This document shows, in pieces, positions 25,136-35,985 of a stretch of 64,000 nt of DNA. Within the stretch, counting starts at the first letter, position 1; every line of letters starts with the position of its first letter. The position numbers were made by a program, and so were the translations under genes. Source of the DNA: Prevotella sp. oral taxon 299 str. F0039 (lineage in GTDB: Bacteria > Bacteroidota > Bacteroidia > Bacteroidales > Bacteroidaceae); contig NC_022111.1 of the NCBI RefSeq assembly GCF_000163055.2, forward strand, positions 1-64,000, given 5' to 3'. The notes beneath the pieces are model-generated. The model had not been told where the DNA came from. It did no database searches and saw only the letters and a list, made by a program, of their open reading frames with translations.

Positions 25136-26860
25136 ATGGCAAATTATTATACAGACCATCCAGAACTGGAGTATCACCTTCATCATCCTTTGATGAAACG
25201 TATTGTAGAGTTGAAAGAACGTAACTTTGCAGACAAAGACACCTTTGAAGACGCTCCTGTTGATTATAATGATGCAATTGATAACTACAATCATTTGCTA
25301 GAAATAATGGGCGATATCACTGCAAATATTATGGAACCAAACAGTGAGTCGGTAGATTTAGAAGGTCCACATCTTGTAGACAAGCGTATGGTTTATGCAT
25401 CAAAGACATACGAAAACCTTGATGCAACACGCAAAGCAGGCTTGTGGGGAATATCAATGCCACGTCGTTATGGTGGTTTAAACCTTCCTATCACACCATA
25501 TTCAATGGCTTCTGAGATGGTAGCAACAGCAGATGCGGGTTTCCAAAACATCTGGTCGCTACAAGATTGTATTGAAACTCTATACGAATTTGGTAGCGAA
25601 GAGCAAAGACAGAAATACATTCCACGTGTTTGTGCAGGTGAAACTATGTCTATGGACCTTACTGAACCAGATGCAGGTTCAGACCTTCAGAGTGTAATGC
25701 TCAAAGCAACTTACTCAGAAGAAGAAGGATGTTGGTTGCTAAATGGCGTTAAACGCTTCATCACTAACGGCGACTCAGACATTCACTTGGTGCTTGCTCG
25801 TTCAGAAGAAGGTACTCGTGATGGTAGAGGATTATCAATGTTCATCTATGATAAACGTCAAGGTGGAGTTGATGTGCGCCATATTGAGCACAAACTTGGT
25901 ATTCATGGTTCGCCAACTTGTGAGCTTGTGTATAAGAATGCAAAGGCAGAGCTATGCGGAAGTACACGTATGGGACTTATTAAGTATGTAATGGCTCTTA
26001 TGAATGGTGCACGCTTAGGTATCGCAGCACAAAGTGTTGGTGTGAGTCAAGCTGCATATACCGAGGCACTTGCTTATGCAGAAGAGCGCAAACAGTTTGA
26101 TACTGCAATTGTAGACATGCCTGCAGTTTATGATATGGTTGCAAGAATCAAGGCAAAACTCGATGCAGGTCGCAGCCTATTGTATCAAACATCACGTTAT
26201 GTAGATATCTATAAAGCATTAGATGATATCGCACGTGAACGCAAACTAACTCCAGAAGAAAAAGCAGAGCAAAAGAAATACACCCGTTTAGCAGACGCAT
26301 TCACTCCTATTGCAAAGGGAATGAACTCAGAATACGTAAACCAAAACACTTACGATGCAATTCAAGTGCATGGTGGTTCTGGTTTCATTATGGAATACAA
26401 ATCACAACGTTTGTATCGTGATGCACGTATTTTCTCTATCTACGAAGGAACAACTCAGTTGCAAGTAGTAGCTGCTATTCGTTATATCACAAACGGAACA
26501 TATGCAAGTATGATTCAAGAAATGTTGCAAAACGAGGTTTCTGCCGAAATGCAACCATTGAAAGACCGTGTAGTGAAGATGGTAGCTAAGCTCGAAGAGG
26601 CTATCGAAAAGGTGAAAGAAGACAACAATCAAGAAGTTTTAGACTTCCTTGCTCGACGCCTATATAATATGACTGGAGATGTAATTATGTCGCTTCTTAT
26701 CATCGAAGATGCAAGTAAAGCTCCTGAACTATTTGCTAAAAGTGCTAACGTTTATGTGCGTTATGCAGAAGAAGAAGTTGTTGGACACCATCATTTTGTG
26801 ATGAACTTTACAGCAGAAGAACTTCCTTCTTATCGTCAAAGAGAACCAAAAGCAGAATAA
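25136..26860 (+). CDS. Acyl-CoA dehydrogenase
   Basis: A 574-aa FAD enzyme that oxidises acyl-CoA to enoyl-CoA and passes electrons to EtfAB. The FAD/substrate regions DLTEPDAGSDLQ and VKRFITNGD, the signature AYAEERKQF, and IYEGTTQLQ with the expected catalytic glutamate are present. A C-terminal helical extension of about 110 residues follows, as in larger members. I start at ATG 25136 (MANYYTDHPELEYH); the upstream ATG is in a hairpin. The family assignment is firm, the acyl substrate is not determined. Confidence 0.94.
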   Translation: MANYYTDHPELEYHLHHPLMKRIVELKERNFADKDTFEDAPVDYNDAIDNYNHLLEIMGDITANIMEPNSESVDLEGPHLVDKRMVYASKTYENLDATRKAGLWGISMPRRYGGLNLPITPYSMASEMVATADAGFQNIWSLQDCIETLYEFGSEEQRQKYIPRVCAGETMSMDLTEPDAGSDLQSVMLKATYSEEEGCWLLNGVKRFITNGDSDIHLVLARSEEGTRDGRGLSMFIYDKRQGGVDVRHIEHKLGIHGSPTCELVYKNAKAELCGSTRMGLIKYVMALMNGARLGIAAQSVGVSQAAYTEALAYAEERKQFDTAIVDMPAVYDMVARIKAKLDAGRSLLYQTSRYVDIYKALDDIARERKLTPEEKAEQKKYTRLADAFTPIAKGMNSEYVNQNTYDAIQVHGGSGFIMEYKSQRLYRDARIFSIYEGTTQLQVVAAIRYITNGTYASMIQEMLQNEVSAEMQPLKDRVVKMVAKLEEAIEKVKEDNNQEVLDFLARRLYNMTGDVIMSLLIIEDASKAPELFAKSANVYVRYAEEEVVGHHHFVMNFTAEELPSYRQREPKAE

Positions 26861-26880
26861 TCATTATTTTGATACAATTC

Positions 26881-26915
26881 AAAAGGGAAACATCTTTCGG
26901 TGTTTCCCTTTTTCT
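26881..26915 (+). terminator. Terminator of the etfB-etfA-dehydrogenase operon
   Basis: AAAAGGGAAACA pairs perfectly with TGTTTCCCTTTT around an 8-nt loop, with a T-rich tail. Confidence 0.92.
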
Positions 26916-27007
26916 TTCCCCCTATTTCTCATTTCTTTTCTTTCTGAAAAAATCTGTTATTTGTCTCTACACCAAATTAATATGATGAGAACTCCTTTCT
27001 ATTTGAA

Positions 27008-27028
27008 CCGACTACGTGATGTAGTCGG
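27008..27028. other. Short perfect hairpin upstream of repeat cluster C
   Basis: CCGACTAC (27008-27015) and GTAGTCGG (27021-27028) form an 8-bp stem with a 5-nt loop. It lies in the 335-bp gap between the dehydrogenase operon and lptB. It could be a second terminator, since AATTTTAATG follows, or a protein-binding palindrome. Confidence 0.5.
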
Positions 27029-27058
27029 AATTTTAATGCATTGTCATTACGCTCTAAA

Positions 27059-27146
27059 AGCAATGTAAATGCAGTGTAATAAGAGTGCAATTACAAGGTA
27101 ATATCAATGCTATTGTAATGTAATATTATTGCTTTTATCTTGTAAT
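27059..27146 (+). repeat. 22-bp-period repeat cluster C (4 units, each ending TAAT)
   Basis: Units start at 27059, 27081, 27103 and 27125, and each ends in TAAT at the same phase. The best units are ATCAATGCTATTG and ATTATTGCTTTTATC; the first two are more degenerate. A possible fifth unit precedes (27037-27058). The last unit overlaps the -33 element of the lptB promoter. Confidence 0.75.
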
Positions 27147-27169
27147 CTCATAAAATATACCTATCTTTG
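27140..27169 (+). promoter_or_regulatory. Promoter of lptB
   Basis: TTG (27140-27142), 19 bp, then TATCTTTG (27162-27169), 26 bp before the start codon. The -33 lies inside the last unit of repeat cluster C. Confidence 0.8.
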
Positions 27170-27195
27170 CACCGAAAGATGTTACTTCAAACGAC

Positions 27196-28017
27196 ATGGT
27201 TAATGAGATGATAGGCACCGAAAAACAAGGCGAGTCGTTGGTTTTAAGAACCGAGGGACTTGTTAAACGATATGGAAAAAGAACCGTTGTAAACGATGTT
27301 TCGATTAATGTTAAACAAGGAGAGATTGTTGGTTTGCTTGGACCTAATGGTGCAGGAAAGACAACTTCGTTCTATATGACAACAGGTTTGATTGTTCCTA
27401 ACGAAGGACATATTTATCTAAACGACCAAGATATCACGCAACTTCCAGTCTCAAAGCGTGCTCGTTCGGGTATTGGATACCTTCCACAAGAGGCAAGTGT
27501 GTTTAGAAAAATGAGCGTAGAAGATAACATCTTGTCGGTGTTAGAAATGACGGGTAAACCCAGAAGCTATCAACTTGAAAAGTTAGAGAGTCTCATTGCC
27601 GAGTTTAGATTGGGCAAAGTACGTAAGAATATGGGTGACCAACTATCGGGAGGAGAGCGTCGTAGAACCGAAATCGCACGTTGTTTGGCGATAGATCCAA
27701 AGTTTATTATGCTCGATGAGCCCTTTGCTGGAGTAGATCCCATTGCTGTTGAAGACATACAACACATTGTTTGGCAGTTAAAAGACAAAAATATTGGTAT
27801 ATTAATTACCGACCACAATGTGCAAGAAACATTGACCATCACCGATAGAGCCTATCTTCTTTTTGAAGGAAAGATTCTTTTTCAAGGCTCACCAGAAGAA
27901 CTTGCAGAGAACAAAATTGTAAGAGAAAAATATTTAAGTAATTCTTTTGTGCTTAGAAAAAAGGATTTTCAGGAGATAGATGCACAGAAAAAAGAACGTA
28001 TGGCTCAGCAAATTTAA
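27196..28017 (+). CDS. lptB: LPS export ABC transporter ATPase LptB
   Basis: A 273-aa ABC ATPase that powers LPS extraction from the inner membrane with LptF/LptG. Walker [10 protein letters not shown] is at residues 49-57, then the Q-loop YLPQEASVF, the signature LSGGERRR, Walker [13 protein letters not shown] and the switch histidine in ITDHNV. The [12 protein letters not shown] segment and the C-terminal extension are typical of LptB. The gene is monocistronic here; lptC is about 34 kb away. Confidence 0.94.
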   Translation: MVNEMIGTEKQGESLVLRTEGLVKRYGKRTVVNDVSINVKQGEIVGLLGPNGAGKTTSFYMTTGLIVPNEGHIYLNDQDITQLPVSKRARSGIGYLPQEASVFRKMSVEDNILSVLEMTGKPRSYQLEKLESLIAEFRLGKVRKNMGDQLSGGERRRTEIARCLAIDPKFIMLDEPFAGVDPIAVEDIQHIVWQLKDKNIGILITDHNVQETLTITDRAYLLFEGKILFQGSPEELAENKIVREKYLSNSFVLRKKDFQEIDAQKKERMAQQI

Positions 28018-28168
28018 ACGTTAAAGTATGCAGAATAGAGGGCGAATTGCGTGCTTTTGAGTATGTCAAAAGTGCATATTGTATCTCTTTTATAATTAAA
28101 CGGCATGCTTTTTGTTATTTAAAAACAAGAAAAAAAGGTTTATATTAGGCAAATTGACCAAATATAAC

Positions 28169-28176
28169 TACCTTTG
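28169..28176 (+). promoter_or_regulatory. Candidate -7 box for tig
   Basis: TACCTTTG lies 46-53 bp before the start. The -33 region is not clear. Confidence 0.6.
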
Positions 28177-28221
28177 TTGCTAAAAGTTAGAATTAATAAA
28201 TAATAGAAATAAAGATAATAG

Positions 28222-29580
28222 ATGAAAGTTTCATTTGAAAATCAAGACAAGGTAAATGGCTTAATGACCATTATTGTCGAAGAATCTGACTACAAAGAAA
28301 AAGTAGAAAAGTCGTTAAAAGACTATCGTAAACAAGCAAATATCCCAGGATTCCGTAAAGGAATGGCACCAATGGGCTTGATTAAAAAGCAATATGGTGA
28401 ATATTTGAAGTTAGATGCAATCAACAAAGTGGTTGGAGAAGAGCTATACAAATATATTAAAGACAATAAAATTAATATGTTAGGTGAACCTCTTCCATCT
28501 GCAAAACAAGAAGCACAAGACTTGGAAAAGGAACCTCCTTACACTTTCTATTTCGATATTGCTGTTGCACCTGAACTTAAAGTGGAACTTACAAGCAAAG
28601 ATAAACTTCCTTACTATGATATTAAGGTAGACGATGCTACTGTAGATAAGCAAGTGGATATCTTCGCTTCTCGCACAGGACAATATATTAAAGCAGAAGA
28701 ATATCAAAAGAATGATATGCTTAAAGGTGATCTTAGAGAACTTGATGAAAAAGGAAATACTAAAGAAGGTGGTATCACTTTAGAAGCATCTGTTATGATG
28801 CCTGAATTTATTAAGGTTGAAGATCAACGCAAACTATTCGACAATGCTAAGCTAGGTGACGTGATTGTGTTCAATCCTCGCAAGGCTTATCCTGATAATG
28901 ACTCTGAAATTGCTGCGCTATTAAAAGTTAAGCGTGAAGAAGTTGCACAGCACGAAGGTGACTTTAGCTACCAAATTACAGAAATTAGTCGTTTCGAAAA
29001 GGCTGAAGTTAACCAAGCATTGTTCGACCAGATCTATGGAGAAGGTGAAGTAAAGAGCCTTGAAGAGTTTAGAACTAAAATTGCTGAAGGAATTAAAGAA
29101 CAAACAGTTACAGACTGTGACTATAAATTCTTACTTGATGTTCGCAGCTACCTAGAAGGTAAGGTGGGCAAATTGACATTCCCAGACGAAACTCTTAAGA
29201 GAGTGATGTTGTTGAACAACAAAGAAAGAGGTGAAGAATTCGTAGAAAAGAACTATGAAGCAAGCATCCAACAACTTACATGGCATCTTATCAAAGAACA
29301 GTTAGTTGAAGCTAACAAGGTGAAGATTGAAGACAAAGACGTAAGAGAAGCAGCTAAAGAAACAGCACGTATTCAATTCGCTCAATATGGAATGATTCAA
29401 GTTCCTGAAGAATATGTCGACAATTATGTAACCGAAATGTTCAAGAAAAAAGAAAATGTTGACGCCTTTGTAGATCGTGCTGTAGATTTGAAACTTATCG
29501 AAGCATTGAAGAAAGTCGTTACACTCGAAACTAAAGAGGTTACACTAGACGAGTTTAATAAAATTGTAGAGGGTAAATAA
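28222..29580 (+). CDS. tig: Trigger factor chaperone
   Basis: A 452-aa ribosome-bound chaperone, directly upstream of clpP-clpX as in many bacteria. The N-terminal ribosome-binding domain has IPGFRKGMAPMGLIKKQYG, a form of the GFRxGxxP signature, at about residues 41-59. The central region that holds the FKBP-type prolyl isomerase in E. coli is strongly diverged, so isomerase activity is doubtful. The C-terminal helical chaperone arms follow. Confidence 0.93.
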   Translation: MKVSFENQDKVNGLMTIIVEESDYKEKVEKSLKDYRKQANIPGFRKGMAPMGLIKKQYGEYLKLDAINKVVGEELYKYIKDNKINMLGEPLPSAKQEAQDLEKEPPYTFYFDIAVAPELKVELTSKDKLPYYDIKVDDATVDKQVDIFASRTGQYIKAEEYQKNDMLKGDLRELDEKGNTKEGGITLEASVMMPEFIKVEDQRKLFDNAKLGDVIVFNPRKAYPDNDSEIAALLKVKREEVAQHEGDFSYQITEISRFEKAEVNQALFDQIYGEGEVKSLEEFRTKIAEGIKEQTVTDCDYKFLLDVRSYLEGKVGKLTFPDETLKRVMLLNNKERGEEFVEKNYEASIQQLTWHLIKEQLVEANKVKIEDKDVREAAKETARIQFAQYGMIQVPEEYVDNYVTEMFKKKENVDAFVDRAVDLKLIEALKKVVTLETKEVTLDEFNKIVEGK

Positions 29581-29612
29581 TTCGCTTTTAACGAAAAAAA
29601 ACTTCTAATAAA

Positions 29613-29681
29613 AAGAGGTTGTCAAGTTTTTTGTTTAACTTTGTATATAATCAATGTAAACAAGAGAGTTGACAACCTCTT
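29613..29681 (+). promoter_or_regulatory. clpP promoter inside a 13-bp inverted repeat
   Basis: AAGAGGTTGTCAA (29613-29625) and its exact complement TTGACAACCTCTT (29669-29681) flank a 43-bp segment that holds a -7 box TAACTTTG (29636-29643). The arms could be a tig terminator with a long loop, but the 3' arm is not followed by a T run. Alternatively they are two operator half-sites around the clpPX promoter. Confidence 0.6.
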
Positions 29682-29772
29682 GATTTATATATAATAATTA
29701 AAATCTTAAGGTAAAAGGTATTCTAAATTTAAATACTTGTCCTTTAGGCATATATAAATGATAATATAAGTT

Positions 29773-30441
29773 ATGAACAACGATTTTAGAAAGTACGCAA
29801 CACAGCATTTAGGCATGAATGGACTTGTGCTTGATGATGTGATGAAGGCACAAGCGCAATATCTTAATCCATATATCTTAGAAGAAAGACAATTGAATGT
29901 AACTCAAATGGACGTGTTTTCACGTTTGATGATGGATCGTATTATCTTCTTAGGAACACCTATTGATGATTATACAGCTAACACATTACAGGCTCAATTG
30001 TTGTATCTTGATTCGGTAGATAGTGGAAAAGACATTTCAATTTATATCAATAGTCCTGGTGGAAGTGTAACTGCAGGATTGGGAATATACGACACAATGC
30101 AATTCATTACAAGTGACGTGGCAACCATTTGTACAGGTATGGCAGCATCAATGGCAGCCGTTTTACTCGTATCTGGTGCAGAAGGCAAACGCTCTGCGTT
30201 ACCTCATGGACGTGTAATGATACACCAACCACTTGGAGGAGTACAAGGACAAGCTTCTGATATCGAGATAGAAGCTCGTGAAATAATTAAGATGAAAAAA
30301 GAATTGTATACCATTATTTCTGATCATTCACATACTCCATTCGATAAAGTATGGCAAGATAGCGATCGAAACTATTGGATGACTGCCGAAGAAGCAAAAG
30401 AATATGGTATGATTGATACGGTATTGAAACGCAAGAAATAA
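29773..30441 (+). CDS. clpP: ATP-dependent Clp protease proteolytic subunit
   Basis: A 222-aa ClpP serine protease. The catalytic Ser126 is in GMAASMAA, the catalytic His151 in RVMIHQPLGG, and the oxyanion strand is YINSPGGSV. It starts with a slightly long N-terminal segment, usual in Bacteroidales. clpX follows 75 bp later. Confidence 0.98.
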   Translation: MNNDFRKYATQHLGMNGLVLDDVMKAQAQYLNPYILEERQLNVTQMDVFSRLMMDRIIFLGTPIDDYTANTLQAQLLYLDSVDSGKDISIYINSPGGSVTAGLGIYDTMQFITSDVATICTGMAASMAAVLLVSGAEGKRSALPHGRVMIHQPLGGVQGQASDIEIEAREIIKMKKELYTIISDHSHTPFDKVWQDSDRNYWMTAEEAKEYGMIDTVLKRKK

Positions 30442-30516
30442 TAAATTAAATTGAAGGAGATTCTTTGTTGTAAAGAAGTTTATGGCAAAGAACTACCTAA
30501 AAAGAAAGAAATTATA

Positions 30517-31770
30517 ATGGCTAACGATAAATGCTGTATATGTGGACGTAGCGAATATCAAGTAGGAACACTGCTAAAGGGTTCTAATGGCGCAATTTGT
30601 CCAGATTGTACAGTGCAGGCTTATAAGATAATTCTTAATCAAGCAAAGCACGATGGTACAGAGAATGAACTGAAAAAAGAAGTAGGTGATCTTCCTGCAA
30701 ACGACTTTTCGCTTGATCTAAACAAGGTTCCTAAACCACAAGAGATAAAAAAATATCTCGATCAATACATCATTGGACAAGACGATGCGAAGCGTTATTT
30801 AGCTGTTGCAGTATATAATCACTATAAAAGATTGAATCAATCGGCTGATGATGACGGCGTAGAAATAGAGAAAAGCAATATTATTATGGTAGGAAGTACA
30901 GGTACTGGAAAGACACTTCTTGCTCGAACCATTGCAAAACTCTTGAAAGTGCCCTTCACAATCGTTGATGCTACGGTGTTTACCGAAGCTGGTTACGTTG
31001 GAGAAGATGTGGAAAGCATTCTTAGTAGATTACTACAAGTAGCTGATTATGATCTCGAAGCAGCTCAAAGAGGAATCGTATTCATTGACGAAATCGATAA
31101 AATTGCTCGTAAAGCCGATAACCCTTCTATCACAAGAGATGTGAGTGGAGAAGGTGTTCAACAAGGATTGTTGAAGCTTTTAGAAGGAACTATGGTGAAT
31201 GTTCCACCAAAAGGTGGACGAAAACACCCCGACCAAGATTATATTCACGTTGATACTCGAAATATATTGTTTATCTGTGGAGGTGCATTCGATGGCATAG
31301 AGCGAAAGATTGCACAACGACTTAATACTCATGTTGTGGGCTATAACTCAGTGCAAAACTTGAGAAACGTCGATAAAGAAGATTTAATGAAATACATTCT
31401 TCCACAAGATTTAAAATCGTTTGGATTGATTCCAGAAATTATTGGACGTCTTCCTGTATTGACACACCTTAATCCTTTGAACAGAGAAGCATTGCGTAGA
31501 ATTTTGGTTGAGCCTAAAAACTCAATCGTAAAGCAATACGAAAAACTCTTTGCAATGGACGGAATAAAACTCGAATTCGACACAGCTGTGCTCGACTATG
31601 TTGTAGATAAAGCCGTAGAATACAAGCTCGGAGCACGTGGATTGCGCTCAATTGTCGAAGCAATGATGATAGATGCCATGTTTGAAGTGCCCTCTTCAAA
31701 GAAGAAGAGCTTCAAAGTTACATTAGATTATGCTCAAAAGCATATCGATAAAGCAAACTTAGAGAACTAA
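30517..31770 (+). CDS. clpX: ATP-dependent Clp protease ATP-binding subunit ClpX
   Basis: A 417-aa AAA+ unfoldase that feeds substrates to ClpP. The zinc-binding domain has CCICG near the N-terminus and CPDC. Walker A is GSTGTGKT, Walker B is VFIDEID, and the ClpP-binding loop and sensor regions are in place. I use ATG 30517 ([10 protein letters not shown]); the in-frame TTG at 30451 adds 22 residues with no family match. Confidence 0.97.
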   Translation: MANDKCCICGRSEYQVGTLLKGSNGAICPDCTVQAYKIILNQAKHDGTENELKKEVGDLPANDFSLDLNKVPKPQEIKKYLDQYIIGQDDAKRYLAVAVYNHYKRLNQSADDDGVEIEKSNIIMVGSTGTGKTLLARTIAKLLKVPFTIVDATVFTEAGYVGEDVESILSRLLQVADYDLEAAQRGIVFIDEIDKIARKADNPSITRDVSGEGVQQGLLKLLEGTMVNVPPKGGRKHPDQDYIHVDTRNILFICGGAFDGIERKIAQRLNTHVVGYNSVQNLRNVDKEDLMKYILPQDLKSFGLIPEIIGRLPVLTHLNPLNREALRRILVEPKNSIVKQYEKLFAMDGIKLEFDTAVLDYVVDKAVEYKLGARGLRSIVEAMMIDAMFEVPSSKKKSFKVTLDYAQKHIDKANLEN

Positions 31771-31813
31771 ACTTGATAAGAGAATATTTGCTAAAAATAA
31801 TAACCTTAACTAG

Positions 31814-31845
31814 CTAAGCAATAGAAATTAGGTTTTATTGCTTAG
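31814..31845 (+). terminator. Hairpin between clpX and recQ
   Basis: CTAAGCAATA pairs perfectly with TATTGCTTAG around a 12-nt loop, followed by TTTGGTTCTT. It is likely the terminator of clpPX, though only 22 bp before recQ. Confidence 0.6.
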
Positions 31846-31866
31846 TTTGGTTCTTAAAAAACAACT

Positions 31867-34044
31867 ATGACTAAGGCACTTAATCTAACTGAAAAGCTAA
31901 AGCAATATTTTGGCTTTGACACCTTTAAGGGCGATCAAGAAGCTATAATTAGAAATCTTCTTGATGGTAAGGACTCGTTTGTTCTGATGCCAACTGGTGG
32001 TGGTAAGAGTCTTTGTTACCAACTTCCATCTCTCATTATGGATGGAGTTGCAGTTGTTATATCGCCCTTAATAGCTCTAATGAAGAATCAAGTAGATGTT
32101 ATTAACGGTATAAGCGAAGAAAATGGAGTTGCTCACTATATTAATTCTTCGTTAAATAAGGCAGCAATAACACAGGTAATGGCAGACATAAGGAGTGGAA
32201 AAACAAAATTATTGTATGTTGCTCCAGAGTCATTGATAAAACCTGAGAATGTAGAATTCCTTAAAACGGTTAAGATTTCCTTTTATGCTATAGACGAAGC
32301 GCATTGTATTTCAGAGTGGGGACACGACTTCAGACCTGAATATCGTAACATTCGACCAATGATCAACAATATTGGTGAGGCTCCAGTTATTGCTCTTACT
32401 GCTACAGCCACAGATAAAGTGCGCACCGATATCAAGAAAAGTTTAGGCATATTGGATGCTAAAGAATTCAAAAGCTCATTTAATCGTGCCAATCTTTATT
32501 ACGAAGTGCGTCCTAAAACCAATGATGTTGATAAAGAACTCATCAAGTTTATAAAGAAGAACGAAGGAAAAAGCGGAATTGTTTATTGTCTTTCACGCAA
32601 GAAAGTAGAAGAGCTTTCAGCTATATTGCAAGCCAATAACATCAAGGCTGCAGCCTATCATGCAGGACTAGATAATATTCCAAGGTCTCAAACACAAGAC
32701 GATTTCTTAATGGAACGCATTGATGTTATTGTGGCAACAATTGCTTTTGGAATGGGAATAGATAAGCCCGATGTGCGATTTGTAGTGCATTATGATATTC
32801 CAAAGAGTCTCGAAGGATATTATCAAGAGACTGGTCGTGCAGGAAGAGATGGCGGAGAAGGACATTGTTTGGCATTCTATTCCTATAAAGACATACAGAA
32901 ACTCGAGAAATTTATGGAGGGAAAACCTGTTGCCGAGCAAGATATTGGTAGGCAACTCTTAAAGGAAACCGCCGCTTATGCAGAGTCTTCTGTTTGTAGA
33001 AGAAAGATGCTGTTACACTATTTTGGTGAAGAATATCCTAAAGAAAACTGTGGAAATTGCGATAATTGCAATCGTCCTGCAAAGAAAAATGAAGCTCAAC
33101 AGGCATTAGAGATAGTTCTTCGGACCATCGTTGCGTTGAAAGAGAATTTTAGACAAGAGTATATTATCGACGTTGTTACAGGAAAAGCAACTGATGATGT
33201 AGTTTCTCATCGACACGAACAATTGGAGGTGTTTGGTGAAGGTGCAGATGAATCCTCAAAAATATGGAACCCTGTTATTAGGCAAGCATTGATATCAGGT
33301 TATATCAAGAAAAATATTGAGAATTATGGCATCTTGAAAATTACTGAAAAGGGAAAGAAATTCATAAAAAATCCTCATTCTTTCATGATTGTAGAAGATG
33401 TCGATTTTGATAATATTGACTATGATGCAGTGTCTGAAGGCAAGATTTCTGCTTTAGATGAAGATTTATATCACATATTAAAACCACTGAGAGCTAAAGT
33501 GGCAAAACGCCATAATTTGCCCCCATACGTTATCTTTCAAGACGTCTCTTTAGAGCAAATGGCAACCATGTATCCTGTAAATTGCCAAGATTTGCTTAAC
33601 ATTCAAGGAGTAGGAGAGGGCAAAGCTAAACGCTATGGAAAAGAGTTTTGGGAGCGTATTTGCGAATATTGCAAAGAGAACGACATTATTAGACCAGAAG
33701 AAATGCGTGTGAGAACCATTGCCAAACGTTCGAATGCAAAACTAAAGATTATCAATAGCATTGATAAACAAATAGCTTTAGATGATATTGCTAATGCAAT
33801 GGGATTAGATTTTAACGAACTTCTCACCGAGATAGAACGCATAGTGTATAGTGGAACTAAAGTGAATATTGATTATTTCTTAGAAGATGTGATGGATGAT
33901 GATTGCATTGAATCGATTTACGACTATTTTAGAGAGAGTGAAACAGATTGCATCGAAGCTGCATTAGATGAGTTTGATGGTAGTTTTGATGAAGATGAAT
34001 TGCGCTTAGTACGCATTAAATTCTTGTCGGAGATGGCAAACTAA
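31867..34044 (+). CDS. recQ: RecQ-family ATP-dependent DNA helicase
   Basis: A 725-aa 3'-5' DNA helicase for recombination and fork repair. Walker A is PTGGGKSLCYQLP, the DEAH box is AIDEAHCISEWGHDFRPEY, and motif VI is QETGRAGRDG. A four-Cys zinc site (CRRKM...CGNCDNC) is followed by the RQC winged helix and an HRDC domain near 525-600. A further acidic tail of about 90 residues (DDDCIESIYDY...) extends beyond E. coli RecQ, as seen in other Bacteroidetes. Confidence 0.96.
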   Translation: MTKALNLTEKLKQYFGFDTFKGDQEAIIRNLLDGKDSFVLMPTGGGKSLCYQLPSLIMDGVAVVISPLIALMKNQVDVINGISEENGVAHYINSSLNKAAITQVMADIRSGKTKLLYVAPESLIKPENVEFLKTVKISFYAIDEAHCISEWGHDFRPEYRNIRPMINNIGEAPVIALTATATDKVRTDIKKSLGILDAKEFKSSFNRANLYYEVRPKTNDVDKELIKFIKKNEGKSGIVYCLSRKKVEELSAILQANNIKAAAYHAGLDNIPRSQTQDDFLMERIDVIVATIAFGMGIDKPDVRFVVHYDIPKSLEGYYQETGRAGRDGGEGHCLAFYSYKDIQKLEKFMEGKPVAEQDIGRQLLKETAAYAESSVCRRKMLLHYFGEEYPKENCGNCDNCNRPAKKNEAQQALEIVLRTIVALKENFRQEYIIDVVTGKATDDVVSHRHEQLEVFGEGADESSKIWNPVIRQALISGYIKKNIENYGILKITEKGKKFIKNPHSFMIVEDVDFDNIDYDAVSEGKISALDEDLYHILKPLRAKVAKRHNLPPYVIFQDVSLEQMATMYPVNCQDLLNIQGVGEGKAKRYGKEFWERICEYCKENDIIRPEEMRVRTIAKRSNAKLKIINSIDKQIALDDIANAMGLDFNELLTEIERIVYSGTKVNIDYFLEDVMDDDCIESIYDYFRESETDCIEAALDEFDGSFDEDELRLVRIKFLSEMAN

Positions 34045-34094
34045 CATTCCCATACATACCTTATTATATAAGTAGGACATAATTGAAATACAAG

Positions 34095-34182
34095 AGCAAT
34101 GCTTTTTCAAATAAAAAGCATTGCTCTTATTGTATAAAAACACTTCTTTCGCAGTGTAATAGCATTGCTTTTATTATTACAA
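34095..34182 (+). repeat. 22-bp-period repeat cluster D (4 units)
   Basis: Units start at 34095, 34117, 34139 and 34161: AGCAATGCTTTTT, AGCATTGCTCTTA, AACACTTCTTTCG and AGCATTGCTTTTA in phase. It lies in the 346-bp recQ-guaB gap, which otherwise holds AT-rich sequence and the guaB promoter. Confidence 0.85.
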
Positions 34183-34331
34183 AAAAAGATCTTTCTTTTG
34201 CAGTCGTTTTCCTCTTTAAAATAAAGACTTATTCTCTTGTTTTAGAATAACTTGGAAAGTAGAAAGAGAGAGTAGAAAACTTGCAATATATTTTTTGTAA
34301 TTATTTAAGGTATGAATTATTCAAAAACACG

Positions 34332-35875
<1,544 letters not shown>

Positions 35876-35883
35876 GAATATTT

Positions 35884-35921
35884 ATTGAAGGGCATTATAC
35901 TAATATATAGTGCTCTTCAAT
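35884..35921 (+). terminator. 16-bp hairpin between guaB and the parvulin operon
   Basis: ATTGAAGGGCATTATA pairs with TATAGTGCTCTTCAAT (two G-T pairs) around a 6-nt loop, 8 bp after the guaB stop. The T tail is missing (ATCACAATAAAA follows), so termination may be inefficient, or the hairpin may protect the guaB mRNA 3' end. Confidence 0.6.
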
Positions 35922-35985
35922 ATCACAATAAAAAGAATTAAAACAGCAAGTATAACTCAAAAGAGTATAAGCAGAAAATAGAATA

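Noticed and set aside
6947..34182. The 22-bp clusters considered as CRISPR arrays
   Set aside because: Units are only 22 bp in total, the repeats themselves are diverged, the variable part is about 8 bases, and no cas genes are present.
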